In this document: positions 45,741 to 55,337 of the stretch, piece by piece
Layout: each line of letters opens with the position of its first letter
How positions within the stretch are numbered: the stretch's first letter is position 1
NCBI GenBank assembly: GCA_902521155.1
Contig: CABYQR010000002.1
Location: forward strand, 1 to 64,000
Source of the DNA: an uncultured Alphaproteobacteria bacterium
Lineage (GTDB): Bacteria; Pseudomonadota; Alphaproteobacteria; HIMB59
Reading direction: 5' to 3'
Length of the DNA: 64,000 nt
Position numbers and translations under genes: made by a program
The notes under the pieces: generated by a model
What the model was told of the DNA's origin: nothing
Seen by the model: only the letters and a program-made list of their open reading frames with translations
Databases searched by the model: none

Positions 45741-47576
45741 ATGAATAGCCAATTATTATTCTCTTTAAAAGAAGTTATCGTAAGTTATCACAAGTATGAA
45801 ATCTTCCATAACTTAGATCTAAATATCCATAGAAAAGATTTTATTGCCCTAGTAGGTAAAAATGGAGTTGGAAAATCTACTTTGATGAACGTAATTTCAG
45901 GTAAACACGAAATAGATAATGGTGAAATTTGGAATATAGAAAATATATCTATTAGGTATTTTAGTCAAAATTTTCAATTTGATAATGAAAATCAAACTAT
46001 TGAAAATGAAATTTTGTCAATATTAGAAAATCGTGAAGAGGATTTTCAAATTGATATTTTTTGTAATTTTATGAATTTAGACAAAAATTTAATTTTAAAA
46101 AATTTATCAGGAGGACAAAAGAGAAGAGTAGGTTTGATTAAAACATTAATTAATAAATCTGATATCATATTACTTGATGAACCAACAAATCATTTAGACT
46201 TAGACACAATTATTTGGCTTGAAAATTATTTGCGAAGGCTTGATTGTGCAATTATATGTGTAAGCCACGATAGACAATTTTTAAAAAACTTTACTAATAA
46301 AATTTTTTGGATTGATAGATCTAAAATTAAAATTAACCAAAATGGTTACAGCGATTTTGATCATTGGTCGCAACTACTTTTATCCCAAGAGGAAAGAGAA
46401 CTTCAAAATAGAAGGCAGCATGTAAATATCGAAGTTAGTTGGGCAAATAAAGGTGTTAAAGCCAGAGTTAAAAGAAATACTCGAAGGTTAGAGCAGGCAA
46501 GAGAATTAAAAGAAAACTTAGAAAAGGATGTTAGTTCTTATTTACAGGCTACCAAAAAAATTGACTTTAAACTTGTAAAAGATGAAACAAAAAACTTCCG
46601 TCATGTTGCTGAGTTTCATAATTCCTCTTTTTATTATGATGGATATCAAAATTACCCGTTATTAAAAGATTTTAATCTAAAAATAAATAAAAAAGATCGC
46701 ATTGGTTTACTGGGGTCTAATGGATCGGGTAAATCTACTTTTCTAAAAATCTTATTACTAGAAATACAACTAAAAGAGGGTTCGCTTAAGATTAGGAAAG
46801 AGCTTGAATTTTCTTATTTCGATCAATTAAGAAATGATCTCAAAGATAATCTCCCAATTAAAAAAATACTTGTACCTTCAGGTGGCGATTATCTTAAGGC
46901 CAATCAAAAAGAGAGACATGTTTGTAGTTACTTAAAAGATTTTCATTTTGATCCTTCAAAAGCCAATGACCCCGTAGGTAGTCTATCTGGTGGAATGAAA
47001 AATCGTTTATTGTTATCTAAAGTACTAGCTAATCCAAAAAGTGGGCTTATTTTAGACGAACCCACAAATGACTTGGATACAGACACTCTGGACTTAGTTG
47101 AGTCTATTCTATCTCAATATAATGGAACTTTGATAATTGTGTCTCATAATAGAGATTTCTTAGATAAATTAGTAAATAAAATTTTATATTTTAAAGGAAA
47201 TGGAGAAATCATTGTTTTTAATGGTGGCTATCATGATTTTTTAGAAAAAAAAGAAGACTTACTTTTAGAGCAAAATTATTTAACTAATAAATTAGACAAA
47301 CAAAATTTTACTAAATTAAAAAAACCTCAACAAAGAAAAAAACTAACCTTCAAACTTCAATTTGAGCTAGATAACTTACCTGATAAAATAGATAACTTAA
47401 AAAAAGACCTCCAAAAATTGGAAGAAATAATATCTGACCCCACATTATATGACAAAAATAATGAATTATTCCTTCAAACGTCGCAAAAAATAGGTTTATT
47501 ACAGATAGAATTACAAGATAAGGAAGAGCGTTGGTTGGAGTTAATGGAAATAGAGGGAGTGGATGAATTATCTTAA
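45741..47576 (+). CDS. ABC-F family ATPase, Uup-like
   Basis: A soluble protein of 611 residues with two ABC domains. The first has GKNGVGKST, LSGGQKRRVG and LLDEPTNHLDLDT; the second has GSNGSGKST, LSGGMKNRLLLS and ILDEPTNDLDTD. The C-terminal coiled coil (about 525-605) is typical of Uup. There is no transmembrane domain, so it acts on ribosomes or DNA rather than in transport. It follows tRNA-Gln by 17 nt and overlaps the CCA-type gene by 14 nt. Confidence 0.92.
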   Translation: MNSQLLFSLKEVIVSYHKYEIFHNLDLNIHRKDFIALVGKNGVGKSTLMNVISGKHEIDNGEIWNIENISIRYFSQNFQFDNENQTIENEILSILENREEDFQIDIFCNFMNLDKNLILKNLSGGQKRRVGLIKTLINKSDIILLDEPTNHLDLDTIIWLENYLRRLDCAIICVSHDRQFLKNFTNKIFWIDRSKIKINQNGYSDFDHWSQLLLSQEERELQNRRQHVNIEVSWANKGVKARVKRNTRRLEQARELKENLEKDVSSYLQATKKIDFKLVKDETKNFRHVAEFHNSSFYYDGYQNYPLLKDFNLKINKKDRIGLLGSNGSGKSTFLKILLLEIQLKEGSLKIRKELEFSYFDQLRNDLKDNLPIKKILVPSGGDYLKANQKERHVCSYLKDFHFDPSKANDPVGSLSGGMKNRLLLSKVLANPKSGLILDEPTNDLDTDTLDLVESILSQYNGTLIIVSHNRDFLDKLVNKILYFKGNGEIIVFNGGYHDFLEKKEDLLLEQNYLTNKLDKQNFTKLKKPQQRKKLTFKLQFELDNLPDKIDNLKKDLQKLEEIISDPTLYDKNNELFLQTSQKIGLLQIELQDKEERWLELMEIEGVDELS

Positions 47577-48282
47577 ACAAGTAAATCAGATTATAGAATT
47601 TTCTCATCTTGAAAAAATTCTAGAAATTCTATCCATCAATAAAAAAGAGGTTTATTTCATTGGGGGCGCAACCAGATCCATTCTTAGTAACACATATAAT
47701 AACAAGGATATAGACTTAGTAATCCCTGATCTTAAAGATGAAACAATCGAAAAAATATCTAATGAATTTAACTCAAAGTTTTATTCAGGTTATAGAAGCT
47801 TAGCTATTACAGATAATAATTTTGAATATCAGATCAATTCATTTAGAAGAGACATTCGCCCCACAGGAAGACATACAAAAGTTGCAAAAGCACTCACTCT
47901 TGAAGAGGACTCAAAGAGAAGAGATTTTACATTTAATAGTATTTATATAAATCTTTTAGGTGAGACCTTTGATTTATACGATGGGATCTCACATTTTAAA
48001 AATTCTTATTTAAAGTTTATTTTTGATCCTATTGAACAAATTCAAAAAGATTACCTAAGAGCAATAAGATTTATGAGATTTCTCTCTTTATTTGAAAATA
48101 CAAAAATTAGCGATACAGATCTAGATGCTATCATCTTACTTTCTAAAAATATAACTGAATTCGTGAAAGAAAATAAAATATCATCTGAACTTAAAAAAAT
48201 ACATACAATGCCCTATCCTAAAAATACTATAAGTTTCTTAAATGGAAATAAGGAGTTAAATAAGTTTCTAGATTATTTATAA
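47563..48282 (+). CDS. Short class II CCA/poly(A) nucleotidyltransferase
   Basis: The 239-residue protein has the head domain of class II tRNA nucleotidyltransferases: GGATRS (34-39), the metal pair DID (49-51), KRRDFTFNSIYI and DYLRAIRFMRF, followed by a neck-like ISSELKKI segment. It ends where the body and tail normally begin, so it is about 140 residues shorter than usual. It may be a minimal CCA-adding or repair enzyme, a poly(A) polymerase-like relative or a truncated remnant. Both tRNA genes here encode CCA, which would make pure repair sufficient for them. Confidence 0.83.
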   Translation: MNYLKQVNQIIEFSHLEKILEILSINKKEVYFIGGATRSILSNTYNNKDIDLVIPDLKDETIEKISNEFNSKFYSGYRSLAITDNNFEYQINSFRRDIRPTGRHTKVAKALTLEEDSKRRDFTFNSIYINLLGETFDLYDGISHFKNSYLKFIFDPIEQIQKDYLRAIRFMRFLSLFENTKISDTDLDAIILLSKNITEFVKENKISSELKKIHTMPYPKNTISFLNGNKELNKFLDYL

Positions 48283-48732
48283 ATTTGAAATTATCTGACT
48301 AGCAATTATCGATACAGAAGTAGCTAAATTTAAAGAACGAGTTTTTTGATTAATTGGTATAGTAATTTTTTCAATTACCTTTTTATGAATTTCTTGAGGA
48401 ACCCCAGCCGTCTCTTTACCAAATAATATTATGTCAGAATTACTAAAACTGTAATTATAAAAACTATTATTAGTTTTAGTAGTAGCAAGAACAATTCTCT
48501 TATTATTAGACTCGCAGTACTTCTCGAAGTTATTCCAGTTATCGTGATTTACGATTTTACATTGATCAATATAGTCCATAACTGCACCTTTAAATCTTTT
48601 ATCAGTCATAGAGAAGGAGAGGGGTTTGATTATATGAAGGGGAAATTCGAGACATGCGGCCGTTCTAATTATTACCCCAAGGTTTTGAGGCATATCAGGC
48701 ATATAAAGACAAATTCCAAATTTATGCGTCAT
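48277..48732 (-). CDS. trmL: tRNA (cytidine/uridine(34)-2'-O)-methyltransferase
   Basis: A 151-residue SPOUT enzyme consisting of the catalytic domain alone, as in TrmL. It shows MPQNLGVIIRTAACLEFPLHII, the knot segment IILFGKETAGVPQEI and TIPINQKTRSLNLATSVSI. TrmL 2'-O-methylates the wobble base of certain tRNA-Leu isoacceptors; tRNA-Leu(CAA), a known target type, is at 1.9 kb. It precedes petA divergently with a 60-nt gap, and its stop abuts that of the CCA-type gene in TTATAA. Confidence 0.94.
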   Translation of the reverse strand: MTHKFGICLYMPDMPQNLGVIIRTAACLEFPLHIIKPLSFSMTDKRFKGAVMDYIDQCKIVNHDNWNNFEKYCESNNKRIVLATTKTNNSFYNYSFSNSDIILFGKETAGVPQEIHKKVIEKITIPINQKTRSLNLATSVSIIASQIISNL

Positions 48733-48792
48733 GATGACTACTACTTATGCTACATCTTACTAATAAAATCTACTCAAGTTTTAATTATATAA

Positions 48793-49317
48793 ATGTCAGA
48801 AAATAACAAACCAAGAAGAGACTTCATCAAGCTTTCAGCTATGACTTTAGGGGGAGTGGGCGCTGCCAGCCTTGCTATACCTTTTATTTCAAGCATGAAT
48901 CCTGGAAAAGATACTTTAGCCTTAGCTTCAACAGAGATTGATTTAGCACCTTTGGAAGAAGGACAAAGCCTTACAGTCATATGGAGAGGTAAGCCAGTTT
49001 TTATTAAGCATAGAACTCAAAAAGAAATAGAAGAAGCCAAAAATATTTCATTAAGTGATTTGATTGATGCTGAAGAGGACTCTGCAAGAGTCCAAAACGA
49101 TAAATGGTTGGTGGTTCTGGGTGTTTGTACCCATCTTGGTTGCGTTCCCTTGGGCCAGAAAGTTTCAGATACAAAAGGAGATTATGGTGGATGGTTTTGC
49201 CCCTGTCATGGTTCCCACTATGATACCTCAGGTAGAATTAGAAAAGGTCCTGCGCCTACAAATCTCCCTGTACCTCCATACGTTTTTTTGACAGATAATA
49301 GAATAAAGATTGGATAA
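48793..49317 (+). CDS. petA: Rieske iron-sulfur subunit of the bc1 complex
   Basis: The 174-residue ubiquinol-cytochrome c reductase subunit carries the 2Fe-2S cluster. A twin-arginine-like RRDFIKLSA start leads into one membrane anchor, and the cluster ligands are CTHLGC and CPCHGSHYD. It opens the petABC operon; the 60-nt gap to trmL is the probable promoter region. It is 6 nt from petB. Confidence 0.97.
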   Translation: MSENNKPRRDFIKLSAMTLGGVGAASLAIPFISSMNPGKDTLALASTEIDLAPLEEGQSLTVIWRGKPVFIKHRTQKEIEEAKNISLSDLIDAEEDSARVQNDKWLVVLGVCTHLGCVPLGQKVSDTKGDYGGWFCPCHGSHYDTSGRIRKGPAPTNLPVPPYVFLTDNRIKIG

Positions 49318-49323
49318 AATTTT

Positions 49324-50568
49324 ATGAGCTCTAACGACCTTCAAGGTTATAAAAAAACACTAAATTCACCCTACACAGGCTTTAAAGGCTGGATAGACTC
49401 CAGACTTCCTTTAATTAGGATGATGGAAGCTGAATACTTAAAGTTTCCAGTTCCAAAATCCTTAAACTATTTTTGGTCTTTTGGGGGAATCGCAATGTTT
49501 TGTTTGATAGGATTAATTTTAACAGGCATTTTTTTAGGTTTTCATTACAAACCGTCTGCCGATGATGCATTTGACTCTGTTGAAAGAATTATGAGAGATG
49601 TAAGTTTTGGATGGCTTATAAGATACCTTCATGCAAATTTAGTTTCATTCTTCTTTATTGCCACTTTTATTCATATTTTTAGAGCATTATATTTTGGATC
49701 ATATAAGGCCCCACGTGAGTTAGTTTATATCTTTGGCTTGACTATGTTTATGCTAATGATGGCTACAGCATTTTTAGGTTATACTCTTCCTTGGGGGCAG
49801 ATGTCATATTGGGGGGCTACCGTAATAACTAATTTATTTTCTGCAATTCCAGTCGTTGGAGATGCTATATTAACATTGCTTCTTGGTGACTTTACAGTTG
49901 GCGATGCTGCCGTTAATCGTTTCTATGTATTGCATTGGCTTTTAGCCTTTGCGATTGTAGGTTTAGTTGTTTTTCATGTTATCACTCTTCATATGACGGG
50001 TTCTAATAACCCAACTGGCTCAGAACCTCAAAGTTGGGATGAAACTGTTAGTTTTCATCCATATGTTACAATTAAGGATTTAAATGCAACAATATTCTTT
50101 TTTATAATTTTGGCCTTCATTCTCTTTTATTATCCAAATATTTTAGGACACTCAGACAATTACATTAAAGCCAATCCTATGGTCACACCTGCCCATATTG
50201 TTCCTGAATGGTACTTTTTACCGTTTTACGCTATTCTTAGAGCTATTCCTGATAAGCTAGGCGGGGTTTTAGCGATGTTTGGCTCTATTCTTGCCTTAGG
50301 ATTAATGCCATGGCTGGATACATCAAAAGTCAGATCTTGTTTGTTTAGACCTGTGTGGAGAGTGTGTGTTCTTTTATTTGCAGTAAACTTTTTGGTTTTA
50401 ATGTACATGGGAGGTAAGCCTGCAGAGGGAATTTATGTCATAATTTCTAGAATTGGCACTATATATTGGTTTTTATTTATATTTGTGCTTGCACCGCTGG
50501 TTGGCTTTTTGGAAACACCAAGGCAACCTCTAACTATTTCAAATTACTTACAAAGTAAAAAAGCCTGA
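49324..50568 (+). CDS. petB: Cytochrome b subunit of the bc1 complex
   Basis: The 414-residue membrane subunit with two b haems. The Qo-site motif is PEWYFLPFYAILRAIPDKLGG, and the haem-bearing helices include RYLHANLVSFFF and the later HVITLHMTGSNNP region. Eight membrane helices are visible. Unlike cyanobacterial b6f it is a full-length, unsplit cytochrome b. It is 1 nt from petC. Confidence 0.98.
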   Translation: MSSNDLQGYKKTLNSPYTGFKGWIDSRLPLIRMMEAEYLKFPVPKSLNYFWSFGGIAMFCLIGLILTGIFLGFHYKPSADDAFDSVERIMRDVSFGWLIRYLHANLVSFFFIATFIHIFRALYFGSYKAPRELVYIFGLTMFMLMMATAFLGYTLPWGQMSYWGATVITNLFSAIPVVGDAILTLLLGDFTVGDAAVNRFYVLHWLLAFAIVGLVVFHVITLHMTGSNNPTGSEPQSWDETVSFHPYVTIKDLNATIFFFIILAFILFYYPNILGHSDNYIKANPMVTPAHIVPEWYFLPFYAILRAIPDKLGGVLAMFGSILALGLMPWLDTSKVRSCLFRPVWRVCVLLFAVNFLVLMYMGGKPAEGIYVIISRIGTIYWFLFIFVLAPLVGFLETPRQPLTISNYLQSKKA

Positions 50569-50569
50569 T

Positions 50570-51319
50570 ATGAAAAAAGCTTTACTGTTAATTTTTTTAT
50601 TTTTTAGTTTTCATTCTTATGGAGCTGGAGAAAAAATTGATATCCCTAAATATGATTGGTCATGGAAAGGTTTTTTTGGAACTTATGACCGCGCCTCAGC
50701 TCAACGAGGTTTAAAGGTATATAGAGAAGTTTGCGCAGGCTGCCATTCCATGAATTATTTATCTTATAGGAATTTAGGTGATCTTGGCTTTAGTGAAGAC
50801 CATATCAAAGCCATTGCTGCTGAATACTTAATTTTAGATGGTCCTAATGATGAAGGTGAAATGTTTGAAAGAGATGGAATGCCATCTGATCAATTCGCAA
50901 ATCCATATGCTAATATTAAAGCTGCAAGGGCTGCAAATAATGGCGCTTACCCTCCAGATTTATCACTAATTGTAAAAGCGAGACCCAAAGGGGCAGATTA
51001 TGTGAAAGCATTATTGCTGGGCTATGTTGATCCACCAAAAGATATGACTATTCCAAGTGGTCAACACTATAATAAATATATGGCAGGTAATTTAATAGCG
51101 ATGATGTCCCCATTATCAGATGGCCTAGTTGATTATGATGATGGAACTCAAAATTCAATGGACCAAATGTCGACTGATGTGACTACATTTTTAGCTTGGG
51201 CTGCTGAGCCCAGTTTAGAAGATAGAAAAAGAATGGGTTTAAAAGTTATTTTATTTTTAATAGTTCTTTTTGTTTTAGCCTATATTTCAAAGCAGCAAAT
51301 CTGGAGAGATATTAAGTAA
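50570..51319 (+). CDS. petC: Cytochrome c1 subunit of the bc1 complex
   Basis: A 249-residue precursor with an N-terminal signal peptide (LLLIFLFFSFHSYG), the covalent haem site CAGCH (C55-H59) with HSMNYLSYRNL, the sixth-ligand methionine region LIAMMSPL and a C-terminal membrane anchor (VILFLIVLFVLAYIS). It accepts electrons from the Rieske centre and passes them to cytochrome c. It ends 4 nt from the convergent ychF stop. Confidence 0.97.
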   Translation: MKKALLLIFLFFSFHSYGAGEKIDIPKYDWSWKGFFGTYDRASAQRGLKVYREVCAGCHSMNYLSYRNLGDLGFSEDHIKAIAAEYLILDGPNDEGEMFERDGMPSDQFANPYANIKAARAANNGAYPPDLSLIVKARPKGADYVKALLLGYVDPPKDMTIPSGQHYNKYMAGNLIAMMSPLSDGLVDYDDGTQNSMDQMSTDVTTFLAWAAEPSLEDRKRMGLKVILFLIVLFVLAYISKQQIWRDIK

Positions 51320-51323
51320 TATA

Positions 51324-52409
51324 TTAAACATTAAATAAAAAATGCATGACGTCTCCATCTTTGACTTCATACTCTTTGCCTTCTAATCTAAGTTTCCCCT
51401 TTTCTTTAGCACCACTTTCTCCATTATTTGCTACATAGTCATCGAAAGATATTGTTTCAGCTCTAATGAAACCCTTCTCCATATCACTATGGATAGTTCC
51501 TGCAGCACTTGGAGCCATCGTACCTTTGATGATTGTCCATGCCCTTAATTCTTTTTCTCCAGCAGTAAAATAATTAATATAATTTAAAATTTCATATCCT
51601 TTTCTGATCACCCTTTTGAGCCCTGTCTCAGAAAGACCCATACTTTCTAAAAAATCTTGTTTATCTTTTTCATCTGCTATTTGAGATATTTCAGATTCAA
51701 TTTTGGCACTTATTAAAAGTACTTCAGACTTATTATCTTTGGCATAATCTTCAATTTTCTTTGTAAATTCATTACCAGATAAAGCAGAACTCTCATCAAC
51801 ATTACATATATAGACAACCGGTTTAATTGATATTAATTGATATGTATTTAAATAATCAATTTCATCATTTTCCAAATTGCCTAAAAGTTTTTTTTCATTA
51901 GAAATAAGGTCGATAGCTCTTTCTATAATTTGAACTTTTCTTTTATCATCATCTGTTTTTTGAACCTTTTTAAGTTTTTGATAATTCTTTTCAAGAATAT
52001 CTAAATCTGATAAAGCCAGCTCTGCGTTAATGATTTGAATATCAGTCACAGGATCTATTCTATTTTCTACATGTTGAATGTCAGAGTCTTCAAAACATCT
52101 AACAATATGAAACAAAGCATTAACAGACCTTATATGAGATAAAAAAGCATTACCTAGACCTTCGCCTTTTGAGGCGCCTTTGACCAATCCTGCTATATCA
52201 ACTATTTCAAATGCTGCTGGAATTATTTTTTGAGGTTTACATATGTTAGATAATTTCTTCAATCTATCATCAGGCACTCTGACTAAAGAACTATTTGGAT
52301 CAATGGTTGCAAAGGGATAATTTGCTGCTAAAGCTTGTTCATTTTCGCATAAAGCATTAAAAAGGGTAGATTTTCCTACATTAGGAAGGCCTATAATTCC
52401 GCACTTCAT
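51324..52409 (-). CDS. ychF: Redox-regulated ATPase YchF (Obg-related)
   Basis: YchF binds ATP in preference to GTP and associates with ribosomes. The 361-residue protein has the P-loop GLPNVGKST, the [10 protein letters not shown] switch region, [17 protein letters not shown] and the C-terminal TGS-like domain ([18 protein letters not shown] to GDVMHFLF). It follows pth directly, with no spacer, in the conserved pth-ychF order. Confidence 0.96.
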   Translation of the reverse strand: MKCGIIGLPNVGKSTLFNALCENEQALAANYPFATIDPNSSLVRVPDDRLKKLSNICKPQKIIPAAFEIVDIAGLVKGASKGEGLGNAFLSHIRSVNALFHIVRCFEDSDIQHVENRIDPVTDIQIINAELALSDLDILEKNYQKLKKVQKTDDDKRKVQIIERAIDLISNEKKLLGNLENDEIDYLNTYQLISIKPVVYICNVDESSALSGNEFTKKIEDYAKDNKSEVLLISAKIESEISQIADEKDKQDFLESMGLSETGLKRVIRKGYEILNYINYFTAGEKELRAWTIIKGTMAPSAAGTIHSDMEKGFIRAETISFDDYVANNGESGAKEKGKLRLEGKEYEVKDGDVMHFLFNV

Positions 52410-52958
52410 CTAAATACCTAAATTGGACAAATGTCGGGAAATAAAAATTTGTGATAAGTTTAAATAAATTAACTCAAAAAGACTGTTTAAGATTTTTTTT
52501 TCATGTTCTTTGAAATTTCCTAAAACATGTCTTGTTACTTGTTCTTTATCTCCTGGGTGGTCAATACCAATTCTTAATTTCCAATAATTATCTCCTATTT
52601 TACTGGATATACTTCTGAGGCCATTATGGCCTGCATTTCCTCCAGAATACTTAATTTTGATTTCTCCTAGACTTAAATCCAATTCATCATAAAGAACGAA
52701 AAGTACGTCACTTTTGCTTAATTTTGTAGTTTTAAGACTCAGTACTCCATTTCCAGATTCATTCATATAGTTTTCTGATAGAGCAATTTGACATTGAGTG
52801 CCATCAATTTGAAAAGTATTGGAGAGTTTGTAATGTTTAAACTTTTTAAGATTAAGATCTAACCTATTCACTAAATAGTCACCTAAAAGTAAACCAGCAT
52901 TATGACGATTTTGTTTATGTTTTAGAGTTGGGTTGCCTAGACAGTATAAGGTAAGCAT
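52410..52958 (-). CDS. pth: Peptidyl-tRNA hydrolase
   Basis: Pth frees tRNA from peptidyl-tRNA that drops off ribosomes. The 182-residue protein contains NRHNAG with the catalytic histidine (H19), the central NYMNESGNGVL and YDELDLSLGEIKIKYSGGNAGHNGLRSI. It follows rplY by 14 nt; the rplY-pth pairing is widely conserved. Confidence 0.96.
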   Translation of the reverse strand: MLTLYCLGNPTLKHKQNRHNAGLLLGDYLVNRLDLNLKKFKHYKLSNTFQIDGTQCQIALSENYMNESGNGVLSLKTTKLSKSDVLFVLYDELDLSLGEIKIKYSGGNAGHNGLRSISSKIGDNYWKLRIGIDHPGDKEQVTRHVLGNFKEHEKKILNSLFELIYLNLSQIFISRHLSNLGI

Positions 52959-52972
52959 GAAGAAAGGTTATA

Positions 52973-53626
52973 TTATTCTGCTGCCTTTTCTTCTTCTTTC
53001 TTTTCTTCAGTATTTTCACCATCTTCACCAGTTGACTCTTCAGACTCTTGAACTTCAGGCTCTTTCTCAACTTTAGGTGCCTGAATTGTAGCTAGCATAA
53101 AATCTCTACCTAGGATAGTTGGATTCATTCCCTCCCCAAGGGTAACAGAGCTAAGACGTATATCATCACCAATTTCTTTACCTTCTAGGGAAACAACAAA
53201 TTTTTCTGGAATGTTATTGGCCAAACAACTTAATTCAATCTCTCTTCGCACAACATTTAAAACCCCTCCTTGTTTTAAGCCAGGGGAAATTTCTTGATCT
53301 GTAAGCTCTACAGGAACAGATATAACAATTCTTGTTTTTTCATCTACTCTTTGAAAGTCGATATGAATTGGATTGTGTTTAACTTTATTACGCTGAACGC
53401 TTTTTACAATGACGGCTTCTTTTTTATCACCTAATTCAATTTCAAATATTTTAGAGTAAAAGCCACCTTCGTCAAATCTCTTTTTTAGCTGTATTTTATC
53501 AACAGCAACCATAGTAGGGTCTGTTTTACCACCATAAATTATTGAAGGTATGAGACCTTCATTTAAATAAGGATTTGTGTTACCTTTTTTTCTCTCTTTT
53601 GCAGGTATATTTCCACTAATTTTCAT
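52973..53626 (-). CDS. rplY: Ribosomal protein L25/general stress protein Ctc
   Basis: A long, Ctc-type L25 of 217 residues that binds 5S rRNA. The N-terminal L25 domain (KERKKGNTNPYLNEGLIPSIIYG) is followed by the TL5 beta domain (RIVISVPVELTDQEISPGLKQGGVLN) and a strongly acidic, repetitive tail of about 30 residues (EVQESEESTGEDGENTEEKK). It follows prs by 29 nt and precedes pth. Confidence 0.95.
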   Translation of the reverse strand: MKISGNIPAKERKKGNTNPYLNEGLIPSIIYGGKTDPTMVAVDKIQLKKRFDEGGFYSKIFEIELGDKKEAVIVKSVQRNKVKHNPIHIDFQRVDEKTRIVISVPVELTDQEISPGLKQGGVLNVVRREIELSCLANNIPEKFVVSLEGKEIGDDIRLSSVTLGEGMNPTILGRDFMLATIQAPKVEKEPEVQESEESTGEDGENTEEKKEEEKAAE

Positions 53627-53655
53627 AGGCTGAGTTTATACAATAAATTAATTAA

Positions 53656-54582
53656 TTAATCAAATAGAGATGATATAGAAGATTCACTATTTATACGCAT
53701 AATTGCCTCACCAAAAAGGGGAGCAACAGATATATATCTCATGCATTCAGGTACCTCAAATGTCGGTTTAATAGAGTCTGTGCATACCATTTCTTTTAAA
53801 ACAGAATTATTAATATTATCTAAGGCTTTCCCAGAATATACACCATGAGAGCAGTACCCATAAACGCCATTAGCCCCATTGTCTAACAAGGCATTAGCGG
53901 CATTACAAATAGTTCCACCTGAGTCAACTAAATCATCAACAATAATACATGTTTTATTTTCGACAGTTCCAATGACGTTCATAGCATTAGAGATTCCAGG
54001 GGCATCTCGTCTTTTATCAATAATGGCCAAATCAGCGTTCAGCTTTTTGGCAAAAGACCTAGCTCTTAAAACTCCCCCTACATCTGGGGATACAAATACC
54101 AATTTATCATTTTTTATATTTTCTTTAATATCATTAATGAAAAGTGGGGAAGCATAAAGATTATCAAGGGGAATGTCAAAAAACCCTTGAATTTGGCCAG
54201 CGTGTAAATCCATAGTCAACACTCTATCAGCGCCAGCTGTAGTAATAATATTTGCTACTAATTTAGCAGATATGGGTGTTCTGGGGCCAGTTTTTCTATC
54301 TTGTCGAGCGTAACCAAAGTATGGGAGTACGGCAGTAATTCTAGCAGCCGATCCCCTCTTTAGAGCATCAATAGCTACAAGTAATTCCATTAAATTATCA
54401 TTAGCTGGAAAGGAGGTAGACTGAATTAAGAAAACATCCTCTCCTCTTACATTTTCGTCTATTTCAACAAAGATCTCTTTATCAGAGAATCTAGTCATAT
54501 TTGCAGTAGAGAGAGAGGTTTTAGCGTATTTAGCTATTTCTTTAGAGAGCTCTATATTACTGTTTCCAGAAATTATTTTCAT
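53656..54582 (-). CDS. prs: Ribose-phosphate pyrophosphokinase
   Basis: Prs makes PRPP from ribose-5-phosphate and ATP for purines, pyrimidines, histidine and NAD. The 308-residue enzyme has [27 protein letters not shown], the metal-binding [14 protein letters not shown] and the PRPP loop [13 protein letters not shown]. It heads the rplY-pth-ychF run. PRPP also feeds the purine pathway of PurD at 11 kb. Confidence 0.97.
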   Translation of the reverse strand: MKIISGNSNIELSKEIAKYAKTSLSTANMTRFSDKEIFVEIDENVRGEDVFLIQSTSFPANDNLMELLVAIDALKRGSAARITAVLPYFGYARQDRKTGPRTPISAKLVANIITTAGADRVLTMDLHAGQIQGFFDIPLDNLYASPLFINDIKENIKNDKLVFVSPDVGGVLRARSFAKKLNADLAIIDKRRDAPGISNAMNVIGTVENKTCIIVDDLVDSGGTICNAANALLDNGANGVYGYCSHGVYSGKALDNINNSVLKEMVCTDSIKPTFEVPECMRYISVAPLFGEAIMRINSESSISSLFD

Positions 54583-54623
54583 AGATTTTAATCTTTATAT
54601 ATTAAATAAAAATTCATTCAAAT

Positions 54624-55337
54624 TTAATTTAGAGCAACCATACTTATATTTCTTCCATAATCGGTGAATTTATTTTTTCTACTTTCTCTATAACTAAAGT
54701 AATTAGCATCAATAAAAGTATTTTTTTTAGTATCGTTAATATTGAAAATTCCAGTCTCAGATAAAATATATTTGGCTAGTTTTGGAAGATCGTAGTAATA
54801 CTTTTCTTTTTTTTTATAACTAAACACTCGATATTTAGGTGGCAAGGAACTTACAAATGATTTTGATACCTCGTATGACATTTTTCTTATGCAGGGCCCA
54901 ATGTAAGCATGGATATTAATATTTTTTGAATTAAGTCGGCGCATTTTTTTTATAGTATTTTGAATAATCCCTCCTAGAAGACCTCTCCATCCTGCATGAC
55001 ATATTCCGAAAACTTTGTTTCTTTGATCAATTAAGATTATTGGCAAACAATCAGCAGTAGTTATGCCTAGAACTATATTTGATTTATTAGAGACAAGACC
55101 ATCACAATGATAATTTTTATTTATATTCCTAACTATTAAGCATTTATTCGAATGAAATTGCATTGGTAGTATTAACGGTTTTTTTTGCTTTGAAAACTTA
55201 TTTATTGCTTCATCAATATTTGCTTTTATCCTTTTAGGATTATCCTTGGATCTTACCCCACAGTTTAATGATTTATATATGCCCTTTGAAAAACCATTAT
55301 TTTTAGTAAAAAATTTAATTTTTATTTTTTTTATCAT
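54624..55337 (-). CDS. pgeF: PgeF/YfiH (laccase domain, LACC1-type) protein
   Basis: A 237-residue member of the family once called polyphenol oxidase and now linked to peptidoglycan editing and purine nucleoside phosphorylase activity. It has GVRSKDNPKRIKANI, the metal-site residues in NYHCDGLVSNK, the TTADCLPI stretch and GICHAGWRGLLGGII. It overlaps the methyltransferase gene by 4 nt (ATGA); this lgt-methyltransferase-pgeF order is typical of alphaproteobacteria. Confidence 0.92.
   Translation of the reverse strand: MIKKIKIKFFTKNNGFSKGIYKSLNCGVRSKDNPKRIKANIDEAINKFSKQKKPLILPMQFHSNKCLIVRNINKNYHCDGLVSNKSNIVLGITTADCLPIILIDQRNKVFGICHAGWRGLLGGIIQNTIKKMRRLNSKNINIHAYIGPCIRKMSYEVSKSFVSSLPPKYRVFSYKKKEKYYYDLPKLAKYILSETGIFNINDTKKNTFIDANYFSYRESRKNKFTDYGRNISMVALN

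Noticed and set aside
47350-47607. 85-residue minus-strand ORF across the ABC-F/CCA-type junction
   Set aside because: It lies wholly opposite two real genes and has no recognisable motif.
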